In this document: positions 25,070 to 33,690 of the stretch, piece by piece
How the letters are laid out: every line of letters begins with the position of its first letter
Position numbering within the stretch: position 1 is the stretch's first letter
Source of the DNA: an uncultured Clostridia bacterium
GTDB taxonomy: Bacteria; Bacillota; Clostridia; Oscillospirales; Acutalibacteraceae
Direction of reading: 5' to 3'
NCBI GenBank assembly: GCA_946184295.1
Contig: CAMHEZ010000018.1
Span: 1-46,359, forward strand
DNA length: 46,359 bases
Translations under genes and position numbers: made by a program
Notes under the pieces: model-generated
Database searches by the model: none
Told to the model about the DNA's origin: nothing
What the model saw: the letters and a program-made list of their open reading frames with translations, nothing else

Positions 25070-25105
25070 ATTTCAAAAAACCTCCTGCATGATACCTGAA
25101 TGCCT

Positions 25106-26545
25106 TTATGCTTGCGGCTCCTCACCGATTTTCTGATCGTACTTGCTGTGATATTCACGCTCGTCGATATCCATGGGATACTGTCCCGTGAAACAGGCGT
25201 CACAGATTCCCATGCGGTCCACCCCCGGCAGGGAGTGAATCCCCTCCACCGAGGCAAAGCCCAGCGAATCCGCGCCCACAGCCTGACAAATCTCCTCCAC
25301 CCGCATGTTGCTGGTGATGAGCGAGCCGCGGTCATTGATCGTCGTGCCAAAATAACAGGTGTTGAACACAGGCGGCGAGGAAATTCTCAGATGCACCTCG
25401 GTGGCGCCGGCCTTGCGCAGCAGACTGATGATGTGCTTGGCGGTCATGCCCTTGATGATGGAGTCGTCGATGAGAATCACGCGCTTGCCCTTGATAACAG
25501 CCTCCAGCACATTGAGCTTGCATTTGAGCGCCAGCTCCTGGATTTTGTCGTTGTTCTTGGGCAAATGTGCCTGCGACATATATTTATTTTTAATCAGCGC
25601 CGTGCCGTAGGGAATGCCACTGGCCAGCGAATAGCCGATGGCGGCAGATATGCCCGAATCCGGCACGCCGCAGACGATATCTGCGTCCACGGGGTGTTCC
25701 TCTGCCAGCAGTCTGCCGATGTCAAGACGCACCTCATGCACGCTCTTGCCATTGATGACGGAATCGGGACGGGCAAAGTAGACGTATTCATAAATGCACA
25801 GTGCGGGTTTTTCTTTGCCGCAGTGTGTGCGGTCGGAGTGAAGGCCCTTCTCGTCAATCATCAGCACCTCGCCGGGTTCGATGTCCCGCACCAGCTCCGC
25901 GCCGATGCCGTCAAACACGCAGGTCTCGCTCGCCACTACCCAGCAATCGTCCCCGATTCTGCCGAGCGACAGCGGGCGCATGCCGCGCGGGTCCCGCACG
26001 GCAATCAGCTTGTGCCGGCCTAAAATGACCATCGAATACGCGCCCTGGATTTCGTCCATCGCCACGCTCACGGCTTCCTCCAGCGAGGCAGACCGGACGC
26101 GTTTGCGGGCGATCAGATACGCGAAGATCTCCGCGTCGCTCGAGGTCTGGAACATCGCGCCGTCGTGTTCCAAGGCGGTGCGCATTTCGTAGCCGTTGAC
26201 CAGCGCGCCGTTGTTGGCCAGCGCCATCGCGCCCTTCATATACCGCATGACCAGCGGCTGCGCGGCAAATCGCTCCACCACGGCCTTGCGGGAATTGCGC
26301 ACATGGCCGATGGCGATTTTGCCCGGCTTGATATGTTTGACCACGGAAGGGGTGAACACATCGGCCACCCAGCCCAGATCTTTATAGCTGTAGATGGATT
26401 CGCTGTCGGTCACAGCCAGACCCGCGCCGTCGCGTCCTCTGTGCTGCATGGCGTACAGCGCGAGATGCGAAAGCTGCACCACCATATTTTCGTCCGTGCC
26501 GTAAATACCGAACACGCCGCATTCTTCATTCAATTCATGAAACAA
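25106..26545 (-). CDS. purF: Amidophosphoribosyltransferase
   Basis: 479 residues using a TTG start at 26545 with GAGAGG eight bases upstream. That start gives M-F-H-E-L-N-E-E-C-G-V-F-G-I with the nucleophile Cys9 behind a short propeptide, as in the family. A GTG at 26554 overlaps the ribosome site and is less likely. The PRPP-binding loop V-I-L-I-D-D-S-I-I-K-G is in the C-terminal half, and late cysteines may carry the [4Fe-4S] cluster of the Bacillus-type enzyme. First committed step of purine synthesis. Confidence 0.95.
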   Translation of the reverse strand: MFHELNEECGVFGIYGTDENMVVQLSHLALYAMQHRGRDGAGLAVTDSESIYSYKDLGWVADVFTPSVVKHIKPGKIAIGHVRNSRKAVVERFAAQPLVMRYMKGAMALANNGALVNGYEMRTALEHDGAMFQTSSDAEIFAYLIARKRVRSASLEEAVSVAMDEIQGAYSMVILGRHKLIAVRDPRGMRPLSLGRIGDDCWVVASETCVFDGIGAELVRDIEPGEVLMIDEKGLHSDRTHCGKEKPALCIYEYVYFARPDSVINGKSVHEVRLDIGRLLAEEHPVDADIVCGVPDSGISAAIGYSLASGIPYGTALIKNKYMSQAHLPKNNDKIQELALKCKLNVLEAVIKGKRVILIDDSIIKGMTAKHIISLLRKAGATEVHLRISSPPVFNTCYFGTTINDRGSLITSNMRVEEICQAVGADSLGFASVEGIHSLPGVDRMGICDACFTGQYPMDIDEREYHSKYDQKIGEEPQA

Positions 26546-26579
26546 CAAACTCACCTCTCAACTGTCAGCTTTCCGCGCT

Positions 26580-27080
26580 TCAAAGCTCCTTGAGCTTTTC
26601 CTGAAGCGCCGCGTCCTTCTTGGCAACGCCCTCGGCCATGCTGACTTTGTAAGCGGCAAATTTCTCGGAAAGTGCCTCGTCCGACAGCGCCAGCATCTGA
26701 ATGGCGAGCAGTGCCGCGTTGGCCGCGCCGTCGATGGCGACGGTCGCCACGGGAATGCCGCTGGGCATCTGCACGGTGGCAAGCAGCGCGTCGAGGCCGT
26801 CCAGCGTGGAGGACTTGACCGGAATGCCGATGACCGGCAGAACCGTGTGCGCCGCCAGCACGCCGCCGAGGTGAGCCGCCTTGCCGGCCGCCGCGATAAT
26901 CACGCCGAAGCCGTTGTCCTTGGCGGTCTTGGAAAATTCCGCCGCCGCGTCTGGCGTTCTATGGGCAGACATGACGCGCACTTCATACGCCACACCGAAA
27001 TCCTTGAGTGTGGTAATAGCGGGCTTGACGACGGGCAAGTCGCTGTCGCTGCCCATGATAATGGCGACTTTTTTAGACAT
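26580..27080 (-). CDS. purE: N5-carboxyaminoimidazole ribonucleotide mutase (PurE class I)
   Basis: 166 residues with M-G-S-D-S-D-L-P near the N-terminus, S-A-H-R-T-P and the late [13 protein letters not shown]. These place it with class I PurE, which needs PurK; no purK is in this window. It is the promoter-proximal gene of the operon. Confidence 0.95.
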   Translation of the reverse strand: MSKKVAIIMGSDSDLPVVKPAITTLKDFGVAYEVRVMSAHRTPDAAAEFSKTAKDNGFGVIIAAAGKAAHLGGVLAAHTVLPVIGIPVKSSTLDGLDALLATVQMPSGIPVATVAIDGAANAALLAIQMLALSDEALSEKFAAYKVSMAEGVAKKDAALQEKLKEL

Positions 27081-27100
27081 TTTGAATCATTCCTTGCTTT

Positions 27101-27129
27101 TATATAAATAAATCGTCCTGAAACGGCAA
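27101..27129 (-). promoter_or_regulatory. Promoter of the purine operon
   Basis: TTGCCG (27124-27129), 17-base spacer, TATATA (27101-27106), about 25 bases before the purE ATG. The short leader leaves no room for a purine riboswitch, and no PurR box is obvious. Confidence 0.6.
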
Positions 27130-27139
27130 TCATAAAACA

Positions 27140-27192
27140 ATAAAAAGGCAAGCATTTCCTATATTTCAACAGAAAATGTTGCCTTTTCACCT
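27140..27192 (-). terminator. Rho-independent terminator of pfkA
   Basis: Long imperfect hairpin: AAGGCAA-CATTT arm on one side pairs with AAATG-TTGCCTT on the other, then TTTTTATT on the minus strand. It lies directly upstream of the purE promoter. Confidence 0.8.
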
Positions 27193-27210
27193 CAATCATT
27201 CATTTGGGAG

Positions 27211-28182
27211 TTAGATGGAAACCGCGTCAGCGATCTGATACAGATCCGCTTCAAAGGGCTTGTGCATTTCGAGCGCCTCGTCAATATCGAAATCGACCAC
27301 CTTGTCCTCCTTGATACCGACCACACGGTTGCCGATGCCCTGTTCGAGCAGCTCTACCGCATGATAACCGAGCTGTGTGGCAAGCACACGGTCGCGCACG
27401 GTCGGAGAACCGCCGCGCTGGACATGGCCCAGAATGGTAGCTCTGGTGTCGATACCGGTCAGTTCCTGAATCTGGCGGGCAATCTTCTCGGTGCCGCCGA
27501 CGCCTTCGGCCACGACAATGATGAAATTCTTCTTGCCGGTGCTCTGGGTTCTGGTGATCTTGGCGATGACGTCTCTCTCGAGATCAAAGGGAAGCTCGGG
27601 AACCAGAATCGCGGTCGCGCCGCAGGCGATGCCCGTGTGAAGCGCGAGATAACCGGCATTTCTGCCCATAACCTCCACCACGCTGCAGCGGTCATGGGAC
27701 TGCGAGGTATCGCGGATATTGTCAACCATGTGCATGGCGGTATTCATCGCGGTATCAAAGCCTATGGTGTAGTCGGTGCTGCTGATGTCGTTGTCGATGG
27801 TGCCGGGCACACCGACGCAGGGAATGCCCGCATGGGTCAACTCGCGCGCGCCGCGGTAGGAACCGTCGCCGCCGATGACGACCACGCCTTCAATACCGAG
27901 CTGACGGCAATAATCGGCCGCCTGCTTCACACCCTCTTCGGTTCTGAACTTGGGGCTTCTGGCGGTGTAAAGCACGGTGCCGCCTCTGTGAATGATATCC
28001 GAAACGCTTCTCAGATCCATCTTGTTGACTTCACCGGTGATAAGACCGTTGTAGCCTCTCTGCACGCCGTACACGTCCATGCCTTTGTAGATCGCCGTTC
28101 TGACGACCGCACGAACGGCAGCGTTCATGCCCGGTGCGTCGCCGCCGCTGGTGAGAACCGCGATAGATTTTGCCTTGCTCAT
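27211..28182 (-). CDS. pfkA: ATP-dependent 6-phosphofructokinase
   Basis: 323 residues. The core motifs are G-G-D-A-P-G-M-N-A near residue 13-21, I-G-G-D-G-S-Y-R-G-A and P-G-T-I-D-N-D at the substrate site, and the allosteric-subunit stretch R-G-G-S-P-T later. G-G-D-G-S indicates ATP rather than PPi use. It commits fructose-6-phosphate to glycolysis. AAGGAGG sits before the ATG, and the gene is downstream of dnaE, a common clostridial order. Confidence 0.96.
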   Translation of the reverse strand: MSKAKSIAVLTSGGDAPGMNAAVRAVVRTAIYKGMDVYGVQRGYNGLITGEVNKMDLRSVSDIIHRGGTVLYTARSPKFRTEEGVKQAADYCRQLGIEGVVVIGGDGSYRGARELTHAGIPCVGVPGTIDNDISSTDYTIGFDTAMNTAMHMVDNIRDTSQSHDRCSVVEVMGRNAGYLALHTGIACGATAILVPELPFDLERDVIAKITRTQSTGKKNFIIVVAEGVGGTEKIARQIQELTGIDTRATILGHVQRGGSPTVRDRVLATQLGYHAVELLEQGIGNRVVGIKEDKVVDFDIDEALEMHKPFEADLYQIADAVSI

Positions 28183-28259
28183 GATAAAAATCCTCCTTGA
28201 AATATGTTAAGTCATCAATGGAAGTCAAAGCCCCCACCGACAATCGTATTCTTATGTCA

Positions 28260-28287
28260 ATTATAGCATAATCTCGAAATTTAGCAA
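28260..28287 (-). promoter_or_regulatory. Promoter of pfkA
   Basis: TTGCTA (28282-28287), 16-base spacer, TATAAT (28260-28265); transcript leader about 70 bases. Confidence 0.7.
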
Positions 28288-28419
28288 TAACTTTTTGCCA
28301 AAAAACAGGCAGTTTTTTAATTTTTTCATATTTTTCACAGTAGTTGGGCAAAAAGCATAAAAACATTTTGTCTGTTGTCTGTTGGGATATAGAATCTGTT
28401 AGGTCAGATATGTTCGTTC

Positions 28420-31400
28420 TTAATTTTTCTCATATCGCACCGCAACATTTTCCGCACCCAGAATGCGCCCCAGCTCGTCCAGCATCACTGTATTCATCAT
28501 CACATGGTACTGCTTAGGCGCTTCCATCATCTGTCCGGTATCGGCACAGCGCACAAACACCCTTGATATGCCGTCAAAGATCTTCAGCACCTTCAGGGCG
28601 CGTTTCCACGCGTCCGAATCCAGCGACGGCACCCGCAGATACAAAATCGGATTGCCTCTCGACGGTTCGGGCGGACGGCCGGAAGGCGCATGCCCCGCAG
28701 TCGCACCGCCCGAACGCCGCATGTCGGGCGGCGGCAGACGGTCGACCTCCCCGATGGAAAAGATACGCTCACAGATAATCTTGGGTTCTTCCTCTTCCCG
28801 CAGACTGACCCGTCCGTCCACGATCAGCGGCACATGCTCCACAAGGATCCCCGCATAGTACGCCAGCGTCTTAGGAAATACAAGCATCTCCAGTTCCCCG
28901 CCCGCGTCCTCGATATTGGCAAACGCCATCTTTTCGTTATTCTTGGCAAGCTTGAGCTTCATCGACCCGATCATCACCAGCAGCCGCACGCTTTGACCGT
29001 CGCGAAATTCTGAGGACGTTTCGTCCTCCGCTCCGGCGAGAATCCTGAGCAGCGGCACGGCGTGGATTTTTTCGGCGATATCCGCGTAGGCGTCCATCGG
29101 GTGAGAGCTGAGATATAATTCCGTGACTTCCTTTTCCATCGCCAGCAGCTCCGCCAGCGGCAGTTCCTCGGCTTGCGTCAGTTCCACACTTTGACCCACT
29201 CCCTCTTCCTCTCCGAAGAGATTGAGCTGTCCTTCGAGATTGCGCCGCCGGTCGTCCTCCAAATAGTCCATCACCCGTCCCAGCGACAGCAGCATCTGAT
29301 GGCGGTTGTCGGCCAGTCCGTCCAGCGCCCCACTCTTGATGAGACTCTCGATGGCGCGGCGGTTGATCTCACCCCCGCAGGCGCGGCTGCAAAAATCGAA
29401 GAAGGAAGTGTATGGCCCGCCCGTCTCCCGCTCACGCAGGATTTTGACAATCGCGCCCTTGCCCAGATTCTTAATCGCCAGCAGGCCGAAGCGGATACCA
29501 TTGGGTGTATGAATGAAATTCATACCGCTCTCATTGACACTCGGCGGCAGGACGGGAATGTTCAGGCGCTGGCATTCGGCAATATATTCCGCCAGCTTGC
29601 CACGCCAATCGAAAATGCTCGTCAGCAGCGCCGCCATATATTCGCCCGGGAATTTGCATTTCAGATAGGCCGTCTGATAGGCCACCACCGCATAACACAC
29701 CGCATGGCTCTTGTTGAAGGCATACGACGCGAAGGACTCCATCTGGGCAAAGATTTTCTCGGCCGCTTCCCGCGACACGCCCCGCTTGACGGCTCCCTCC
29801 ACAATGACGCTGCCGTCCTCACCGGTCAGTCCCTCGATGAACACCTTGCGCTCCTGCTGCATCACGTCGTGCTTCTTCTTGCTCATGGCGCGGCGCACCA
29901 CGTCGGCGCGTCCGAAGGAATAGCCCGCCAGCGCGCGGAAAATCTGCATGACCTGTTCCTGATAGACGATACAGCCGTAGGTCACGTCAAGAATCTCCCG
30001 CAGGCGTTCATCGTCGTATTGAATCTTGTCGGGATTCCGTCGGTTCTCGATGTATTTCGGGATAGAAGCCATCGGGCCGGGGCGGTAGAGCGACAGCACA
30101 GCGGTCAGATCTTCCACACTGCGCGGCTCCATGCGCTGCAATACGCTCCGCATACCCGCCGATTCAAACTGGAAGACCCCTTCGGTTTCCCCCGCCGACA
30201 TCATGGCGAAAATAGCCGGGTCATCATAGGGAATGTTCTTTACGCTGAAATCCGGGTGGGTACGTTGAATCATCTCTTCCGCGTCCTTGATGACCGTCAG
30301 GTTGCGAATGCCCAGAAAATCCATCTTGAGCAGCCCCAGCTCTTCCAGCAGCGTCATCGTGTACTGCGTCACGATCACATCGTCGTTCACCGCCAGCGGC
30401 ACGTATTCGCTCACGGGCCGTTCCGTGATGACCACGCCCGCCGCGTGCGTGGAGGCGTGGCGCGGCATTCCCTCTATGCGCATGGAAAGGTCGAGAATCT
30501 CGCGCACTTGCGCATCGGTGTCATAGAGCTGCTTCAAATCAGGCGATTCCGCCAGCGCGTCCCGCAGCGTCATGTGAAGGGCATGGGGAATCAGCTTGGC
30601 CACGCGGTCGGGAACGCTGTAGGGCAGTCCCAGCGCGCGTCCGACGTCACGCACGGCGGCCTTGGCCGCCATTGTGCCGAAGGTGACGATCTGCGCCACG
30701 TTGTCCTTGCCGTATTTTTTGACAACATAGTCAATGACCTCCTGCCGCCGCTCATTGCAGAAGTCAATGTCAAAGTCCGGCATACTCACGCGTTCCGGGT
30801 TGAGGAACCGCTCGAACAGCAGGTTGTAGCGAATGGGGTCCACGTCAGTGATACCCACGCAGTAGGCCGCCAGACTCCCCGCGCCGGAGCCTCGTCCGGG
30901 TCCGACGGGGATATCGCGCGACTTGGCATACTGCACGAAGTCGTTGACAATCAGATAATAGTCCACATAGCCCATGCGCTCGATGACCGAAAGCTCATAG
31001 TTCAGCCGCTCGGTCAAAGCGACGTCATCGGGATTTTGGTATTTCGCACGCAGACCGCACTCACACAGTTCCCGGAGATAATCGGCATGGTTCTCGTTTT
31101 CCCGTCCGTCGGGAAGGTCGAAATGCGGCAGCTTGGTGTGACCAAATTCAAATGTCACGTTACACCGCTCGGCAATTTTCACCGTATTGTCGCAGGCTTC
31201 GGGACAATTGGGGAAAATCGCGCGCATTTCGTCCTCACTCTTGAGATAAAATTCCTGCGTGGGAAAGCGGAAGGCGTCGGGCTGGTCGATGGTGCTTTTG
31301 GTCTGAATACAGAGCAGAATATCGTGGGTTTTCGCGTCGGATTTCTGAATGTAGTGGCAGTCGTTGGTGACAACCAGCGGAATACCGGTTTCATTGTGCA

Positions 31401-31971
31401 GGCGTAGCAGCCCCGCATTGACCACACGCTGTTCATCAATACCATGGTCCTGCAATTCGAGGAAGAAGTTGTCCTCTCCGAACATCTCCCGATAGGTCAG
31501 CGCCGACTGCAAGGCGGATTGGTAATCGTGATTCTGCAAAAAGCGGGGAATTTCCCCCGCCAGACACGCTGAAAGGGCAATCAATCCCTCGGTATGAGCC
31601 GCGAGAAGCTCACGGTCAACACGGGGCTTGTTGTAAAATCCCTCCGTCCACGACTGCGACACCAGCTTGATTAAATTCTGATAGCCTGTCATATTCTCGC
31701 AAAGCAAGACGAGGTGGGTGTATTGCGAATCCATGCCGTGATCTTTGTCGAACCGGCTGCGCGGCGCGACATAGACCTCACAGCCGATGATGGGTTTCAC
31801 GCCCTGTTTCACGGCCTCCTTGTAAAATTCCACCGCGCCGTACATCACACCGTGGTCGGTGATCGCCACAGCCTCCTGCCCCAGCTCCTTGACGGCGGCA
31901 ATCAACTCTTTGATGCGGCAAGCCCCGTCGAGCAGGCTGTATTCGGTGTGCAAATGAAGATGCGCGAACAT
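28420..31971 (-). CDS. dnaE: DNA polymerase III subunit alpha
   Basis: 1183 residues from the ATG that gives M-F-A-H-L-H-L-H-T-E-Y-S. An N-terminal PHP domain (about 1-270) has the H-L-H-L-H-T and D-H-G-V-M motifs. The family C polymerase core has G-P-G-R-G-S-G-A-G-S and the catalytic P-D-F-D-I-D-F. A tandem helix-hairpin-helix and an OB domain form the C-terminus. There is no proofreading exonuclease insertion, so it is DnaE-type and not PolC. It is the replicative or lagging-strand polymerase. Frame upstream of 31971 runs into repeat R4 and is not coding. Near the end there is a short Gly/Pro-rich insertion between OB fold and tail. Confidence 0.96.
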   Translation of the reverse strand: MFAHLHLHTEYSLLDGACRIKELIAAVKELGQEAVAITDHGVMYGAVEFYKEAVKQGVKPIIGCEVYVAPRSRFDKDHGMDSQYTHLVLLCENMTGYQNLIKLVSQSWTEGFYNKPRVDRELLAAHTEGLIALSACLAGEIPRFLQNHDYQSALQSALTYREMFGEDNFFLELQDHGIDEQRVVNAGLLRLHNETGIPLVVTNDCHYIQKSDAKTHDILLCIQTKSTIDQPDAFRFPTQEFYLKSEDEMRAIFPNCPEACDNTVKIAERCNVTFEFGHTKLPHFDLPDGRENENHADYLRELCECGLRAKYQNPDDVALTERLNYELSVIERMGYVDYYLIVNDFVQYAKSRDIPVGPGRGSGAGSLAAYCVGITDVDPIRYNLLFERFLNPERVSMPDFDIDFCNERRQEVIDYVVKKYGKDNVAQIVTFGTMAAKAAVRDVGRALGLPYSVPDRVAKLIPHALHMTLRDALAESPDLKQLYDTDAQVREILDLSMRIEGMPRHASTHAAGVVITERPVSEYVPLAVNDDVIVTQYTMTLLEELGLLKMDFLGIRNLTVIKDAEEMIQRTHPDFSVKNIPYDDPAIFAMMSAGETEGVFQFESAGMRSVLQRMEPRSVEDLTAVLSLYRPGPMASIPKYIENRRNPDKIQYDDERLREILDVTYGCIVYQEQVMQIFRALAGYSFGRADVVRRAMSKKKHDVMQQERKVFIEGLTGEDGSVIVEGAVKRGVSREAAEKIFAQMESFASYAFNKSHAVCYAVVAYQTAYLKCKFPGEYMAALLTSIFDWRGKLAEYIAECQRLNIPVLPPSVNESGMNFIHTPNGIRFGLLAIKNLGKGAIVKILRERETGGPYTSFFDFCSRACGGEINRRAIESLIKSGALDGLADNRHQMLLSLGRVMDYLEDDRRRNLEGQLNLFGEEEGVGQSVELTQAEELPLAELLAMEKEVTELYLSSHPMDAYADIAEKIHAVPLLRILAGAEDETSSEFRDGQSVRLLVMIGSMKLKLAKNNEKMAFANIEDAGGELEMLVFPKTLAYYAGILVEHVPLIVDGRVSLREEEEPKIICERIFSIGEVDRLPPPDMRRSGGATAGHAPSGRPPEPSRGNPILYLRVPSLDSDAWKRALKVLKIFDGISRVFVRCADTGQMMEAPKQYHVMMNTVMLDELGRILGAENVAVRYEKN

Positions 31972-31995
31972 GTTCTTCTTCAGCCTCCCTCTTTT

Positions 31996-32144
31996 GGATT
32001 CGCCTGACTGCGTCCGATATCTTAGCGCGTGCGGCTCGGCAAGCGCCGCTTGCCTCGTGGGGCGCTGCCCCACGCCCTGCAAGGGCTGCTCGCCCTTGAC
32101 CTCGGCAGGGAACCAGTCCCCTGCACCCCGCGCTTCGCTTAATT
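31996..32144 (-). repeat. Dispersed hairpin repeat, copy R4
   Basis: Starts with AATTAAGCGAAGCGCGGG at the stop of the PHP gene and ends in GGCGAATCC before dnaE. The same modules as R1 are present, but the hairpin stems have changed on both sides (GCAGGGGAC/GTTCCCTGC, AAGGGC/GCCCTT, GGGGC/GCCCC). Confidence 0.82.
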
Positions 32145-32946
32145 ATTTTTCAAACGGCAGTTCCATCGGTTGACGGTTGACAAACACCGTCGCGGCGGTG
32201 AAGCCTGCTTCTTTCGCGGCGGCAATCCCCTCCGCCATACCCACAGCCATGTGTTCCGGCGTATGGGCGTCGCTGCCGAGGGTGATGTATGTTCCGCCCA
32301 GTTCGCGGAAGCGTTTGACATATTCCACCGTCGGCAGCAAGAAGCCATTCGGATTGCGCAGGCCGGAGGTGTTGATTTCCAAAGCTTTTCCGTTGGCCGC
32401 CAGCATAGCGAGAATCTCATCAATCACTGGCTGATAGGAGGACATGTCCACCGGCACGCCGTCGCGCTCGGTGATATACCGCAGCGGATAGGTCAGATGG
32501 GCCAGTGAATCAAATTCATTCCATTGCACCATTTCCAGCAGTTCCTCAAAATACCGCCTGACCAGGTCCGCCGCCTGTGCACGGTCGGGGTGCAGATAAT
32601 AGAAATCCTCCTCGCCGCGGATATTGTGCAGCGAACAGAGAACGAAATCGTACTCGCACAGTCCCAGCACGCGCGCCGTTTCGTCCATATCCTGAAGCGG
32701 TTCGCCCAGCTCAAGCCCCCGCAGCACGGTGATATCGTCGTATTTGGCATTGAGTTCCATGGCCTGCGCGTTGGAACGGGCAATATTCGCGTCGCTCCAT
32801 TCCAGAATATCGCAATGGTCAGTGAGGGCAATATACTCGATACCCAGTTCACGGGCGCGTGCTACCTGACGCTGGGCGGGCGTTTCACTGTCAAAGGAAT
32901 TGTCGGTGTGCAGGTGGCAGTCGCAGCGGGTGATTTGATTTGTCAT
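32143..32946 (-). CDS. PHP-family phosphoesterase, histidinol-phosphatase-like
   Basis: 267 residues starting M-T-N-Q-I-T-R-C-D-C-H-L-H-T-D-N-S-F. The PHP metal motifs are C-D-C-H-L-H-T, the A-L-T-D-H-C-D segment, C-S-L-H-N at about 120, and the late T-L-G-S-D-A-H-T-P. This set resembles HisK-type histidinol-phosphate phosphatases, but general PHP phosphatases look alike, and no his genes are adjacent. It lies upstream of dnaE with repeat R4 between. Confidence 0.82.
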   Translation of the reverse strand: MTNQITRCDCHLHTDNSFDSETPAQRQVARARELGIEYIALTDHCDILEWSDANIARSNAQAMELNAKYDDITVLRGLELGEPLQDMDETARVLGLCEYDFVLCSLHNIRGEEDFYYLHPDRAQAADLVRRYFEELLEMVQWNEFDSLAHLTYPLRYITERDGVPVDMSSYQPVIDEILAMLAANGKALEINTSGLRNPNGFLLPTVEYVKRFRELGGTYITLGSDAHTPEHMAVGMAEGIAAAKEAGFTAATVFVNRQPMELPFEK

Positions 32947-33035
32947 AACAAACAGGCTTCTTTCTATCATCAAAATACGTTGCAATCATGATACCACATC
33001 GCAGCAAAAATTGCAACGCTTTTGGCAAACACACG

Positions 33036-33089
33036 AAAAAGCCGCCCGACAGCACATTTCCATCTGCGAAATGCACCGCCGGGCGGCTT
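33036..33089 (-). terminator. Rho-independent terminator
   Basis: GCCGCCCG/CGGGCGGC stem (33041-33048 with 33080-33087) followed on the minus strand by TTTTT. It ends the MutS2-regulator transcript. Confidence 0.9.
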
Positions 33090-33155
33090 CCGGAACAATT
33101 TTCCTACTCCCTGTTTCCTTTGCAGGATTCCCTTTTCACTTTTGATTGAAAACGA

Positions 33156-33677
33156 TCAGCAAGCGAGCCGGTAGCCCTGACCCCATACGGTCTGAATGTA
33201 GTGCTGATCGGCGTTGGCCTTCCGGAGCTTGCTCCGGAGATTGCTCATATGAACGTTGACGGTGTTGTCCTCGCAGAAATAGGTTTCGCCCCACACGGAC
33301 TCAAAGATATTGGTCTTGCTGAACACCTTGGAGGGGCTTTTGAGCATCAGCTCCAGAATGCCGTACTCGGTAGATGTCAGGTCGAGCGCCGCACCGCGCA
33401 CCGTCACCTCACGGGTATCGAGATTCAGCTCGATGTCCTTGTAGGTGAGGATTCTGTCCTTGTTCTTGCGGCAATGGCGGATATCCCGCTCCGCCGATTC
33501 CAGCGCCGCGTCCACCGCCTCGGGACGTTCCGCTGAACAGAGCAGCTCCACCTTCGCGCCGTCCAGACCGGTGGAAGCATAGTTGATGACATAGCCTGCC
33601 TGCGCGAGCAGCGCCTCAATGTTCTCCGGCATACAGCCGTTTTCCTCGATAATAAAAATCTTGTAGGTCAGATTCAT
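33156..33677 (-). CDS. Winged-helix (OmpR-type) transcription factor with degenerate N-terminal domain
   Basis: 173 residues. GAGGAGG lies eight bases before the ATG, inside the end of the mutS2-like gene. The C-terminal half (about 80-173) is a full OmpR winged helix: L-T-S-T-E-Y-G-I-L-E-L-M-L, I-F-E-S-V-W-G and V-H-M-S-N-L-R-S-K-L-R-K, ending W-G-Q-G-Y-R-L. The N-terminal part of only about 65 residues begins like a receiver (I-F-I-I-E-E-N) but lacks the phosphoacceptor Asp strand and the Lys loop. It cannot be phosphorylated in the normal way. It is coupled to the MutS2-like ATPase. Confidence 0.82.
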   Translation of the reverse strand: MNLTYKIFIIEENGCMPENIEALLAQAGYVINYASTGLDGAKVELLCSAERPEAVDAALESAERDIRHCRKNKDRILTYKDIELNLDTREVTVRGAALDLTSTEYGILELMLKSPSKVFSKTNIFESVWGETYFCEDNTVNVHMSNLRSKLRKANADQHYIQTVWGQGYRLAC

Positions 33678-33690
33678 GGGTATTACCTCC

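Noticed and set aside
27081-27210. Purine riboswitch or PurR box ahead of purE
   Set aside because: The leader is only about 20-25 bases, no conserved aptamer blocks are visible, and the hairpin belongs to pfkA termination.
29173-31407. Plus-strand frame of 744 codons opposite dnaE
   Set aside because: Antisense to a full-length polymerase; His/Gln/Arg-rich composition is typical of a shadow frame.
33156-33677. Frameshifted full response regulator
   Set aside because: The ribosome site and coupling to the upstream gene fit the short form, and no receiver remains in other frames upstream.
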